NCBI GenBank assembly: GCA_021014325.1
Contig: CM037459.1
Span: 11,255,501-11,319,500 of the forward strand
From: Plazaster borealis
Taxonomy: Eukaryota; Echinodermata; Asteroidea; Forcipulatida; Labidiasteridae
Length of the DNA: 64,000 nt
Direction: 5' to 3'
Positions 24,001 through 39,000 of the stretch are shown one piece after another. Position 1 is the stretch's first letter; each line of letters begins with the position of its first letter. Position numbers and translations under genes: made by a program. Under the pieces are notes generated by a model, which saw only the letters and a list, made by a program, of their open reading frames with translations, did not search any database and was not told the origin of the DNA.

Positions 24001-27000
24001 TAGGCGCTTAAATACAGACGTTTCTAAGCGCACCATTGTTTGACTAATGGTATGTATGCAAGGTATGTGGAGCTACGTATGAAGTATGAGGCCTATTCAT
24101 TTAAAGCACCATGCAATGGTTTACAAGGTGCTGTGGCGCAATATATGCTGCCGATCAGACCAGGAACACCGGGGCGAACCCCTTCTCTTTACGATAAGTG
24201 CACCTTGGGTTCTTTTACGTGCATTACACAACACACGGGACCAACGGCTGTACGTCCCATCCGAAGGACGAAGCATGTGGTTAAGTGTCTTGCTTAAGGA
24301 CACAAGTGTCACGACTGGGATTCGAACCATCACTCTGCTGATCAGAAACACCAGAGCTTGAGTTTGGTGTTCTTATCCGCTCAGCCACGACAAAGTGTAA
24401 ACTTGTGGGTAATTCATAGAAATTTATGGTTTTTGCCCATTACACTATCAGTAACTTTCAGCACTTGAGTGAGCAAGTTAGTTCTTGATAATTTAAAGTG
24501 TGGCTGTTAACATATTAAGATTGGCAAGTTTTTCCTTTTCCATTCTTACCTTGATTATATCATAGCTATAGGCTTCTCCTCTATCCCAGCTGCCTAGAAT
24601 AACTGGCACTGCAGCTGGCTGGTACCCATCACATGCCTCGGTTGCTAAGATAAACTGATCTGGATAATGGTGGATGATCTGATCTAGTTCACTGTAGTTG
24701 GCTGCGGGGAGGTGTGATTGGTACCAGTGAAGTGCTATCCCTGAAGTGTAGTTTCTTGCATCATTGTCATCCATAATCTGTCGTGGAAACAGAGATTAAA
24801 TAATAAATGGATTAAAGGCATCGTACACGTTTGGTAATGACTCTGATATTTAAAAAACTTACTTGGTGAGAAGTACAGCAGCTTTGGATAGTATAATGCA
24901 TTTTGAGAAACTTTTCACTACTACTACTGTGGTTATTGGAAAATTATATCACTTTTTATCCCCCCCCCAAATTTGAATCTGAGAACCCTTCTCGGAGTGT
25001 GTATTCCAATGCAGATTATTCTTCCTGTGTGGACATAACCGCTCCAGATTTTTCGGCAATATCTCAAAAATGCTACAACCTTTTGAAATGAAATTTTCAC
25101 AGGTTAGTTTTATGGTATAAATATCTACAACTATAGGATTGAAACAAAAAATGGGTTCCAATTACCAAACGATATAATCCCTTAAAAAAAACACTTTAAC
25201 TAGAGCTGATCCATTTAGGACAGTCTGTCACCACGAATGGGGCTGTGTGTCGTCATGATAGTCTGCTTGTGGCTGGGCATGGAAATAAGAACTGCACCCA
25301 GTTACTACTGTACATGCGCGCGCGCGTTGACCGTCACATCACAAATAATAGCTTTAAAGGGCACCGCCATTATTATGGCGCACGCGTGTGTAGTAACTGG
25401 TTGAGAGTTCAGAATTCAATGTCTGGCCACAGACTCGCTGTGATCAAGAAGACATGGCCCCTTTAAATGAATATAAACAGGAGTTGAAACTTTGCAAGTG
25501 GTGGAAAAACAAACCAGAAACTGAGGTCTGTGATGATCACTCTAAGTGAGTCACAGTAGTTCTGAAACTTCTGGTGTCAACTGAAGGTTCTTATTCAGAA
25601 CACCAGAACTTTACACCGGTACATGTAGTTATACATTAGGCCTAAGTGTTTACTTGGTGTTAATAATTAGTATCTGTAAAAAGGATTATTTTTAAAGAAC
25701 GCAATAGTCAACTAAATAATTTTTGTATTCCTTCTTATTTTTTTTATTTTTTTTTACAAACATCAAGAGACAGTTTCTGTCTGCATTATGTTAATGAGCA
25801 ACTTTTGTTTGTAAACTGGAATTTAAAACCTTATAAATAAAGACATGAACATAATGAAGGAAGACAAGTACGTATTTCAGTAGAAGTATTTCACTTCAAG
25901 ATTGATACTGGTATGAACTGTAATCAATTTCGTTTATGTTAGGTCCTGTGCAGTGAATGATTTGAACAAAATGTACCAGTTGCTAAGCTCAAAATCATAA
26001 TTTGCTACTCAATATTCAGGGTGTACAACAAAATTTCAGTCCTAATATTTTGCTGTGCAAAATTGCTTGACGAAATCGTTCCCTGCTATGTCTTTAAATT
26101 GCATTGATATCTTACCATTTCGGTGTCCTCCAGTATCGCAGGTAGATTATCATCATGTGTCATCAGTTTAAGATGTCCATAGCCATTGTCTCGTAGAGCA
26201 GGGCCTAGATCCATCTTGACAAAGTCTCTCATAGTGGGAGGCTCCATGGCCATACATTGCCACGGGTAAAAAGGGATGAGACCCGCTGTAGGTTCATTCT
26301 GGACTGTCAAACCCCACATTGGTACATCCAGGGCGTCGTATGCTTTCAAAAACCTGAGTTAGATACACAATTTGTACATTGTACATAAATTTGCATTTAA
26401 TAGACTTGATCAGGTCAAATTTGTAACAAATTTCACTTCCAAGTTCCAGATGTACAAACTGTATGTGTTCTTACGGACTGTGAAGGGGTAACCCTGTTTC
26501 AGCCCCAGGAGTAGGTGGTAACGTGCCCCTGGTAGCAGTTGATTTGGGTCGACAGCCCAAATCAGATATAAGTGTAGCCCTCACCTTGAAGTGGCCGTCC
26601 AGCCTTGTAATGTTAGGCCATCTCTCATACAAAAAAAAGTCAGCTAGGGCTAGTTTTCAATTTGCATTATGATTTGAGTGTGTATCTGCCATGTCCCCTC
26701 TCTGTTACAATGTAGCTAATAGACCCCATACATGTTTAATATGTACATGTACATGTATGTACATGTATAAAACGATAATGAGCACATTTTTATTAAGGGC
26801 AAAGAATAAAGAACGTGAGGGTTTGCCCTTAATTTTTGTAGTGACTGGTCAGCACTGAGCAGTTACATGTAGCTTGTTGTTTCACTAGTCCATCACCTTT
26901 TTCACTGGTCGATATTTCAAATGAACCAAGGATGGTTTTACTTACTTGATGAAGTAGTCCGCCCATGTCTTATAGTACTTCTCCCCAGGTTGTCCAATGA

Positions 27001-30000
27001 GTCTTCCTTGATTCAAACCATTATGCATCATCTTGTTGGTCTTCATCCATGCTGGGGCAGACCAGGGACTCGCAAACAGTTTGATCTCTCGGTCACTCAT
27101 TGCCTTAGCTCGCTGAATTATCGGGATCTTAAACACAAATGATAAAAGAGAAAAATAATCTCTCGATCACTCATTGCCTTAGCTCGCTGAATTATCGGGA
27201 TCTTAAACACAAATGATGAAAGAGAAAAATAACTTCAAGTTTACTCTTCATCACAAGACATTATTTGCTGTCTGATACATTGATATCACCTGTTTAAGAG
27301 GATAAGCATTTTTTTTCTGTAGTGACTTGGGTTTAAATCGTTCTTTGGAGTGGGATTGGCGAGGCCCAAATTTAAAAGCCTCCCATCCTGCCATTAAAAA
27401 AAAAAAAAAAAAAGCCAAGGTGACATGCAAGTACTTTAAAAGGGACACATTGTCTTCGGATTGGGTATTTTGGGCTATAAAAGCATTTGTTATATAATTA
27501 ATATGGTTGGAAAGATGTTTTAAAAGTAGAATATAACGATCCACACAAATACTTCAAAATTGTGTGGTTTTCCTTTTACTTCGTGAACTAAAACGGTCTG
27601 CCAGTTTGTGGAGTCAAAAATTTGGTTAATGGCAGACCGTGTTAGTTCATGAAGTAAACGGAAAACCTAATAATTTTGAGGTATAGGGCCTAATTCTGTG
27701 GATTATTACATTATACTTTTAAAACATATTTCCAACCATAATCATTTCATAACAAATGCTTTTTATAGCCCATTGCGCCCAATCCGAAGGCAACGTGTCC
27801 CTTTAATGTAAGATAAGACTTGAAAACGTAGTTGAGGTTTTTTTTTACGAAGCAGTAACAAAGTTCAACACTATTTTATGGTAATTACTGTAAGTTAAGA
27901 CTTGAAAATGTAGTTAAGTTTTTTTGGTTTTTTCCAACAACAAAACTGTATCAAACTGTACCTTTAAATCTAGATCTTCAGATACCAGGGTAAAGTTGAC
28001 GAGATCAAAATCTCCATCGTAATCATCATAACTGTATTCGGATAAAGAGAAGTCACAACTGTGGATTGGCACACGTCCCATATTGTATTCAATACCTGTA
28101 GGAACAAGTGGGTAAACAAAAGATCGTCATGGTAATGAGATTTTAAACAAAGCCCGCTGAACAACAACAGCTCAAGTTTAACTTTACAGATATGAGCTAT
28201 CCCCGGTCTTCCTTTTACATGTAGTTCTGGTAGCAGAAGGCAGGGTCTAATCCAATATTTGTAAAGCTTTTTTTCTCCAAGACTCCAAGATGATAAAGAA
28301 TGCAGAGCTGCCAACTCTCCCTGATACTGCAGAAAGTTCCCTGAAAATAAACCACTATTTCCATGTTCTGATGAACAAATTTGGAAATCTCCCTGATTAT
28401 GGAAACTTTTTCTTTAGTAAGTTGAATGTAATATTAAATATCTCCCTGATTGTTGTACAAAATCTCCCTGATTGCAAGAGGCAAATGTTGGCAGCTCTGA
28501 GATTGTATCTAGAGGAGTTTCCTCGAAACTACATTAATTAATTAATGAATTTTTACGTACTTGTTTACAGTACGAACGGATTGCGAAATGCACCATTGTG
28601 TACACAATTTGACTTAAGATTCTTATTGTTGAATAAACACTTTTTACCTGTGTAAATACCTCAACAGCTTTATCTTACCTTCTGCCGAGAAGTAAGACTT
28701 GAGCAGGTTCTCCTGAGCATCACTCGACACGTTTAAGATGTTCATGGCTGCCGAGTCTGTGAACGCTCCTCCAAATCCCAAGATGCTCTGGTATTCCACA
28801 GATGAATCCACTAACAACTGCACCCTGTCCTCTGAAATCAATCACATCAATGTTTGTCACCGCGTGAAAAGTGCACAAATGAAGTCAATGACAGGGTTTT
28901 GAACTTGGTCTGAAATTAAGGTCAATTTCATCATTTAAAAATACAAAAAAAAGGACTTGGGAAAAGTACTGAGTATACAGTGCTTTACACACAACGGTGT
29001 ACGGGTAAAACCAAATATAATGTTCTTTATCCCCGATGCAAATTTAACATCTACTAAATTTTTGCGGTCCCCGCTTCTAAAATATAGGATTCGAACTGCC
29101 TCTAGCTACCGGGCAATCTCGGTGGTCTAGTTGGTAAGACATCTGCTCTAGAATGGCATTGGTCGTGAGTTCGAATCCCACCCGAGTAATATGCCTGTGA
29201 TTTTTTACACAGGACTCGGGAAAGTACTGAGTATACAGTGCTTTACACACATCGGTGTACGGGTAAAACCAAATATAATATTAAAAAATCAGTTACTTAA
29301 AAATTTGATGAAGTTGGTTTGCCTAGAGGCTCATGCTTTCAGGTTGGCTTAGTGTTTTCTTCCCCTGCTTTTCACCTCTGTGGAGCACGGTTCGAATCCC
29401 GCTTTGAGCCAGATTCTTGCAGGTGGGTTGGGTTTTCAGATCATACCTGATTCAGATTGTGTAGAGGTTTTACCCTGTTGGGGATTTCTTCCTAACTTCA
29501 CATCTAAAAGTAAAACTAAAATTTCTTCAATGCTTCTCTTCACGCGTGGTATCTTCAGGCCTACAAGTCACAGTGCCATACACTTTTGAGGGATCTTTGG
29601 TTTCATTATCAGAAAGATTAAAAATAAATTTATTGTACATGTTGGGTTTCTGGGTTACAACTTTAAGTTGTAATACCAAATCCATTGAGTTCAAGCATTA
29701 TCTCTTGATAAACACTCTAAATTTTGGAGGGTGTGGGGTCAAGCATGTTATAAAAGATAAATCACAATTAAGCCCTTTTCACACAGTAATTTAGCAAGGA
29801 TCCTTTGCTTAATTTTAGCTTGGTTGCGAAATTTTACCAAATGCACCTCGTGTGAAAGGACAACAATGTTTATACTGTCCATAAAGGACGGCAAAGTTGA
29901 GAAGATTTCACTACAGTCCAGGCATAGTTGCCCTTTTACACGAAGCGCAGTTTGTAAAGAATTCACAACCATGTTCAAATAAAAAAACAAGGGACCCCTG

Positions 30001-33000
30001 CTAAATTGCTGTCATGTGAAAAGGGCTTAAAATGTTTTGGCATCTTACCCATTGGTTCGTCGGCCATGTCTAGCACTGTCTTCAAGAAACGAGAGTCCTT
30101 CTGACTAGAGGTGTACTCTAGAATCTGATGCGGATTAATGCTGCCATGTCTCTCAACTGTATCACAGTAATCAGCAGAACACTCACATACAAAAGAGTCA
30201 ACGTCTGGGAATTCCTTTTTCATGCATGGTTTGTCTGCTGCATCTACAAAGCATACAAAATAATATAGCAAACAAAAAGTACTGAAACATTCATAAGTAC
30301 CTCAGTTAGTTTAGGCAGTCCTATTGGTTGAAAGGTGGTCACATGACCGTGTAAGACCCGTTTTAAACAGCTGATATCAAGACATAACTAGAGCTGTGAA
30401 CGCACGTTCTACACTCATAGACGTACATGTGTTGCCGCGCTAGCTTACCCCGGCGATAATTTACGTGTAACGCAAATCAATACATACTTGTACTCAATTT
30501 AAAATCTATTTAAGATATTGACAAAGTAGGGAGACTGCCAACACAGAGCTAGATGGCTCAGTTGGTAGAGCGCCGGTATGTCAAACCAAAGGTTGTTTGT
30601 TCAAATCCAGCTCTAGTCATTTATTTTCTTTGTTCAACCCCAAATCATTCCAAATTTTACCCAATCAGTTTAGTTTATAACTTGATAAAATCTATTAAAG
30701 GCATCGTACACGTTTGGAAATTGTCAAAGACCAGTGTTCTCACTTGGTGTATCCCAACATATGCATAAAATAACAAGCCTGTGAAAATTTGGGCTCAATT
30801 GGTCATCGAAGTTGCAAGAAAATGATGAAAGAAAAAAACACCCTCGTTGTACAAATTTGTGTGCTTTCAGATAGAATAATAAAAACTTCTTGCAAGAAGT
30901 TTTTATTATTTTATTGAGAAATTACCTCTTTCTCAAAAACTACGTTACTTCAAAGGGAGTCGTTTCTCACAATGTTTTATACTATCAACAGCTCTCTGTT
31001 GCTCGTTACCAAGTCAGTTTTTATGCTAATATATATTTGGAGTAATTACCAAACGTGTACGATGCCTTTAACACGCGCGTACCTTCCAATCAAATATACT
31101 TACCTACAAGTACCAAGTACCTTAGAAGAGCCAAGAACAGGAAGCATATTCTTCGCATTTTGAAAGTGTCGTACTTCACAAAGTGATGTTCCCGGTAAGA
31201 TGAGTCCGCAAACGTAATTTTGTTATGGCAAGATAGTTTTGATATCAATTCTATTTTACAACTCAGTTTGTTTACTCAAGTATGCACTATGGACACATCT
31301 GAAGTAAGATCTACGGAAAAATGTCTGATTGTTTTTATAACCATAAAACACAAACTGCTCAATGTACATTAAACGTCAACAAAAGTTGTGGTTATCTTCG
31401 ACAACTGCTTTATTTTTCCAGTGGAGGATTTTTTCCCATGAAAATTCTCATTGCCACTGGTTTTTAAAAGTAATTGCCAGCTTACCATTCACCGAAAATA
31501 GGAAGTAAGCTGATACTATCTCACCCAATGGTACAAGAGACTTGATGGAGTCATTGCTCAGGTGCTCTGTACTTCTGTCAGACCATTATAAGAAAAACAA
31601 TTACTCATGTAGATATTTTTTGGAAGAGCTTATGAAGCAAACCTAGATTAATATTGATGGCCTTGGTACAGCTATAGTTGGTTGTTACCCTGCCAAAGAC
31701 CCTAAGTATCAGTCATTATCATTAAATCAACGATACCAAAGTGTCATTGTATTATAATGTATGGAGATTGTGCAAACACTTGAATGAGACCCCTGGATGT
31801 CAAATTTAAACTAGATCACACATTAGATAGCAAACCCTAACAATTGATGCACTATTTATTGGGTCGTACATGTAGGTGGTCCCTTTTGTGGATCAGAAGA
31901 CCAGAGATAGCCCTAGACTTGCCCTGGTCCTACATTTACACAATGAACACTGGTCAGGATAACCCTGCCCATGTGCCTTTCACCTCCGTTGACCCTGGTT
32001 CATGTTTCGCATCAGACCCAGAGCCTCAGGGGTCGTCCAAAGTTGTCAACAATTATAAGGTGGAATAGAGAGTCCTTTTTTGAAAGACTTTCCTTCTTTT
32101 CAAAGAGGTGCATAATGCATATCACTCAGTATTGTAGATACATGTACGTATAGTTATTATAATGTTTGTAATAACCCCAAACAGCATTAATGAACCTAAA
32201 TGCCTGCGAGTATGACATTTGTGGATCAGGTTGGCTCAGTGGTTTCTTTCCCTGCCTTTCACCTCTGTGGACCCCTGTTCAAATCCCACCTCGGACCAGA
32301 GCTCGATTTCATGAAGCACTAAGATTCATCTTAAGATGAGATCAATGTTGCCATATTGATTTGTATTGTGATATCATACTTTGCTTCGCAATTAAGACTG
32401 ATACACAAGTAAGATCAATCTTAAAACTCTTTGTGAAATCAAACGCTGAATGCCTGCTAGTGCAACATTTTTGTTTCTTCCGATGATTCTACTGTAGAAA
32501 TATAAAAATCATCAAAATATTTAAATCTTCTCTAACCAATGTGTTATGGCTGAGTGGTCTAGTGCATCGAACTGTGGAGTTTTGATGAGTTACAGTAGTC
32601 ACATCTCAGAGTGGTGGTTTGAATCTAATTTATCACAATTGTGTCCATGGGCAAAACTTAACTGCAACTACTTCTCATAACCAAGGAATAAATGGGTACC
32701 TACGAGGGTAAAGATTGTTGATGTGAATGATAGCCAACCTGTGCATCCCACTTGGCTGTTGGTGCATCACACTCCTTTATGAATGTAGATTGTTGCGGGA
32801 ATGCTGAAGGCCCAAATGAACAGGGGTAGCAAGTAGCAGAGCTGCCAACTCTCCCTGATTCTGCAGAAAGTTCCCTGAAAATAAACCAATCTTTCCATGT
32901 TCTGATGGACAAATTTAAATATCTCCCTGATTATGGAATTGTTTTCCATATTATGTTGAATGTAATTCTAAATTTCTTTGTGATTACAAAATATCTCTGA

Positions 33001-36000
33001 TTGCAAGAAGCAAATGTTGGCAGCTCTGGTAGCAGGCCTGGAATTACACGGAGGCGACGAAGGCCATGGCTTCCGTTGCCCCTGGTCTTGGCCTTGGTAA
33101 AAAAGTTTCCACAGACTTTAAGATTTTACAATAGAAGTGCCCTTTGCAAAATGAAAATGGCCTTGCCCTCTCAAAGATGAAATTCCAGGCCTGTGGTAGT
33201 AAAAGTGTACAGCACTTTGATAAAAATTCCTATTATAAAATTTACTACTAATTATTATTATGATTATTTTGTACACATGTAGGTTAGCGGAGTCCTTGTT
33301 GAAGAAAGGAGCCAGTCCTAACCTGATTCTACCATCCTCTGGCATCAGCCCCTTCCATCTGGCCATAGGAGCTGACACAACCAATACTCTAGACTTTGTT
33401 AATCTACTACTCCAGCACAATGGCAATCCGAATATCAGGTGAGTGCTAGGCCGCATCCGAATGGGCGACTACAGCTACGGCTACGGCTGTTGCTAAGGGT
33501 GCTGCTAAGGACGTCCTATTCTTCAACACATGATGACGCGGAAATCTAGCTGTAGCCAGAGCTGTAGCCGCCAATTCGGACATGGCCTTAGTCTCAGGTA
33601 TGTCAATAAACTGTAATTTCCTGCGGATTTGGCGCTCAGCGCATAAGGCGCAGGACCTCAAATTACCCAACAAATATTCAAGGGTTAGCAGATAGGGCGC
33701 ACCGCCGCATAAAGCGCAACATATCTTTCATATTATACACGCTCGCCAAGTCCCATACTGCTTGTACATCAACACATACGGGGGTCATTGTGATGGTATA
33801 AGTACAATTACCATAGCGCAAAGGGATCGTAATTTTATAATCACGAAGATGAGTAAAACATCACTGCTATTTTTTTATTATTATGTTTTCCGTGTTCGTT
33901 TGATTTTTTTTATATATATAACCATAGCTTTCAGGAACTATTTTGCAGTACAAATGTAAGGTTTCACATTGTAATCATCACAATGAACTCAATCGAAATC
34001 AGATAAGGCACACTGGACGATAAGACGCAGTGATTTTCTTTTACCTTCGAAAGTCAGATAAGACGCATCTTATCCGCAGGAAATTACGGTACATGTGGTA
34101 AGGTTACACTGTAAGTGAGATTAATGGTTTAGGATCCAGAGGATTATTTGGTGGGTTGACTAAGGGCCCTGTCGAACGAGGCAACTTTTATAGGCAACTT
34201 GGAGGCAGCCAACTGCAGCGCATGCTACAGGAACACTTAGGTAGCACATGAGTCATTTTTCAAACAGTGTCCTCAATCCCCAAGAAAAATATTTGTGAGC
34301 ATTCAAATGTGAATGCCTATTCTTCACAGAGATTGCCTGGAACTGGTTGCCTGTAAATAGACTATGCAAGTCTCGTGCGTATTCGAACATTGGGACCCGT
34401 TAAAGCGCGTGAGTTTGTTTCCTTCACGCGTTAAAGCATTGTGCGTGGGACCATAGTGGTCCCAAAAATGTTCGAATACGCGCGAGACTTGCACGGTCTA
34501 TTGCCTGTGTGACATGGGCCTAAGGGTTTTACAGTGATGAGAAATGTCAGACTTTTATCTGAATTCAAACTTTTGTATGCCTGCCTTGAAAAAGTAGCTG
34601 TTACTTTCTCCATGTATAAAAAAACCTTGCTCTTTTATCTGCTTCTTTTGTGGAGGGGATACCTGTTTCCAAAAGCTCGTTGAAATCTTTAACTCCAGGG
34701 ATTATCAAAAGGTGGAAAAGTCATAATATCAACGTACCTCCTAAAATTTTGAGTATGGTTTCAGACATTTTAGTAAGCGATGACCCTCACCTGTAGTGTT
34801 TTTATTTGGCGGGGATGCATGCATTAAAGCTGTTGCACCTTGTTTCAAATATTCCCGGTGGATCTCCCAACCCTTTAACTCCCCTCTTCCTCCCCCTCTA
34901 ACTCTAGCGTCATGCAATATGTGTTCAGTTCTCATTTTCAGTGGATTTTTATTTTGGATAAACTGTTTCTACCTTTATTTGGAGAAGGGTTGGGACTGGA
35001 TATGCCAGTAATTGGTTATATTGAAAAAATGGATTAAAGGTAGGGTCATAGATTGGTAAATACTCCAAAAATTAATGGCCATAAAAATTTACTTGGTGAG
35101 AAGCACGGCAGCTGTTAATAGTATAAACTTTTTTGAGAAAAGATTCCCTTCGAAGTAATATGGTTTGGATAACTGAACACATTGTCCACTTGCTGAGAAA
35201 ACAGCAAAAGACTGTCAAGGTACAGTGTATTTTAACACGAACGTCAAATCCGTACGCGTTTAGCAAGGTGACAACGTGTACCAACCACATCTCTGGCCGC
35301 AGCTTTCGCAAACGGACACCAACACACAGAAATCTGAGAAACGATTCTTGCATGAATCGTTTCTCCGATTCAAATGTTTTTGGGTGAAAAATTATGTTCA
35401 GCTGAAACTTTCACTTTTATTGACTTTTTTTAAAGACTTTTATTGTATCAATCTGTAAGATTTTGTCTATAAATCAGCATTCATTGACAAAAACCAATCT
35501 ATGGCCTGTAAGTATGGCATGATTACATTGTAGTAGTGTGCAATATTGAATTGGACAGACCCCTAGAGTTAACACCACAAAATTTCTTTATAATCTTCCA
35601 AAAGATCTGAAGATGGCATGACACCTGTCCATGTAGCTGCCACATGGGGGCGCTATCAAGTTCTCGGCCTTCTTCTTCAAAACGGGGGAAATTCTGACCT
35701 GTGTGATGAGGAGGGTGCTACTGCAATTGATCTGGCAAATGAACATGGGAATACTGAGTGCTACAATATCATGATGACTTACAAATCTGATGAGGAGCAA
35801 AATGAACAGAGCTTGGAAGACGACAATGTTTTCACAAGTGCGTTTTATTTTTATTTTTCAAGTGCAATACAAAGCTCATTACTTCATCCCCCCCTCCCCC
35901 AGCAAAAAAGGGATTGGGGAACATAGAAAATAAGAAATATGCCCTAATGAATGTGATGATTCAATCATGTATACATTTTTATGAAAGAAAATCACACTTT

Positions 36001-39000
36001 TCTTATAAAATTTGAAATACAGTTTCTGTGAGAATATTAAATACCAAACAGGTTTTTTTTTTTCATGTATGTAACATACTTCTTTTTTTTGGTATACAGT
36101 TTACTGAAATGAGCTGAAATTTTCAAAGACTTCCTTAAAGTGCGTGTGTTGTGTAATGCACGTAAAAGAACCCAGTGCACTTATCGAAAAGAGAAGGGGT
36201 TCGCCCCGGTGTTCCTGGTTTGATTGGCAGCATATTGCGCCACAGCACCTTGTAAACCATTACATGGTGCTATGTAAAGGACTTGGTCTCATACTTCAAA
36301 AACGTAGCTCCATGCACAATACCTTGCAGGAAAATAATGAACGTTAAAAGCGCCTTGAGCGTCACTGAGTGATGGATATGTGCACTATATAAGAAGCCAT
36401 TATTATTATTATTATTATTAAAGTTCAACCAATGCTGGGGTAAAATTAGCTTCAATTGAAAAGAAGTGCATTGATGGTGCCTTGTTACCCTTTCATACTT
36501 CACCACAAATATCACTATAATTAGATTATCATATCATTGAATTTTGGACAGAACATCGAAAGAGCGGATCAAGCCGTCAGAGTTTTCAGGATCCACACCG
36601 TGACCACAATTGGCAATTCAGCAACTCATCACTTGACTGCCTCCAGGATTCAATACATCCTTCACTTGATTCAACAGGCCTCTCTGACTACCTCCAAGAA
36701 TCTTGTATCTCGTGTTCTTCCTACTCTGCACCTCACACTGACCAAGACAAAAAGTACCTGTCCAGATCTTTCTTTCCTGATTTAGCCCCGAGCATAGGGG
36801 CAGAGGCTGATCATTATTTTGAGTCCAGCAAGGGCGATTGTTGTCTTCCCAAACTCAAACCAGCAAGGAGAGAGTACTTTCAGAATGCGAATTTCAGAAC
36901 AAGTTTTGGGGTCACAGGAACTAGAAATAAGTCTTCAGGGATTAGTTCACTCCCTCATGTAAAACAGATACATGTAAGCCATGAAAGGGATTCTGAAAAG
37001 ATTGACACAAAACTGAGAGAGCATTCCCAAAGCACAAACAACAAAGCAAGTTTGGAAGTTGGCGAAAAGACAAAACAAAGGGTAGCTAGACGGACGCTTT
37101 CAGAACCCAAACAAGTCTTGGTCGGACAAAGTGAAAGTCATTCAGAATCATTGGAGACAGCACAGAGGGAGCACTCAACAAGTACAAATTTCAGATGGAA
37201 TCATAATGTTGGTGGAAGGATAGTACCATCTGCATCTAGAAGAATCTTTTCAGAACCGAAACCAGTTTTTAAGGAAAGTGAAAGGTGTTCGGAAATATTT
37301 AAAGGTTATGGTAACTCTCCAGTGTCCTTGATGCTAGGTGAAGATGATGAAACTGATGAATCAAAGGAGCCTTCTTGTGATCGAACTCTGTCATCTAAGG
37401 AGCTTGAAGAAGCCCTGAGTGAGAACTGCCATGGCCTGGACCTAACCTCCCCAGACCATCCCGCCGTCTTCACAAAATTCTATAGCTTCCAAAGCGGTGA
37501 CACCCCACCCCTTGATAAGACTGTTATTTATATACCACCAAGAAGATCAACCGCTGCAATTGACAAATACCTTCCCGAACAACACTCGACCGAAGTGTCC
37601 CTAGAGAGTAGAGTGTCAAACACAAGTGATGAAAGCTCTGCATATGTCACTTGCCAAAGTGATGACATGTTTTCTTGTAACGACAAGAAGCATATCCCAG
37701 ATAAGCAGAAGAGGAACTCAAGGAGAGTCACTTTCAGTGATAACTTTGAATCATTCAACAAAGTACCCAAAACAACTCATCATAATGAAGCCACGGATAT
37801 GGATGTGAGACACACTGATCAGAATGAAATGCATGGTGAGCCTCAGTTGCAGCTGCAAACTTCGCAGCGAGATCAAAGGAAGTCATTTGAGGAAGCCAGC
37901 AGTTCGTTAGAAGACAGTTTGATTACATCTGATGAGGATTCCCTTTTGCCTCTCAGTAGAGAGCAGTACGAGAGTTCATGTAAGCAAGGGAGCCAGGTAA
38001 ATGACGACTATGGTTATGTCACAACAACCGGAAGAATCGTCTCTCATAAGTGCCAACCCTCAGAAGAACCTCAGTCATTAACCTCTCTAAGACCGGGGTG
38101 TGGCAACGTGTCTGAAAAAGAAGACATTGAGATCCTATATCACGATCCTCAAACTGGAACCTCTTTAATTGAGCGCCAGTGCCCATCAGCCATGTCCACT
38201 CATCAAGACATGTCCGCCTTAGAGTATAGTATCGTCTCAAGCGATGACACAATGCTGTATGACTGGAGAGACTACCAGACGGAGGATGATGATGATCCGC
38301 TCGAGTCTCCACCGCTGTCACAGGAACTTCTAGAGTTGACGGATAAAGGAATAAGAGAAATGATGAGGAAGTATGGAGAAGAGGCTGGTCCCATTACGTC
38401 AACCACTCGTCTGGTTTACTTAAGGCATTTAGCTAAACTGCAAGAGGATCCAAGCTTTGCTAAACGTGCTGCAAGCAGACATAATACAGAGGGTAAGAAA
38501 AGCAAACCCAAAAAACTATTTCAACTCTTTTTACCATATTTAACTCTTTTGTGCACCATTTATTTTAGTGATAAATTGATCGTATGGACACATTAACTGT
38601 TTGCTTGTTTTTTGCAAATGGCGACCTCCCCCCTCAAAAAAAAAAAAAAAAAAAAACAGGTCACAATAGCACCCTCAAGAGTCCTCTTTCCCATTCTGAT
38701 AATTGTGTGGCCGTGTGATCTTTATTTTTCATTTTAAAACTATTTTTCTGAAGGGATGTAAACCGGTTGCTAGCGACCGGTTGGCGCGTGAAAGAGTTAA
38801 TTGTTTTGGAAATGTCTGTGATGTTTAAAAAAAATAACCAGCCTTTTTTCTTTTACTTTTAAGCTTTTAGCTCCTTTATTTTTTTCATTTTTATGTATGA
38901 AATGGAAGTTAAAAAACCCCATTTATTTTTGCCCAACTTGCACCTGTTGTACATGTGTATCAATGTTTGCTTTTTTTACATGCATATTGACAAGTTTGCA

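Noticed and set aside
29113..29190. tRNA-like sequence with A and B boxes (also at 30549-30616, 51210-51290 and 60350-60425)
   Set aside because: Each has the same non-tRNA flanks as its relatives, stems pair poorly, and copies differ in the anticodon region. They fit tRNA-derived SINEs better than functional tRNA genes.
37052..38596. A 514-residue reading frame treated as a gene of its own
   Set aside because: Its first codon is TTG, the frame is open upstream to an acceptor at 36552, and it ends at a GT donor after the LEM domain. It is the middle exon of ANKLE1.
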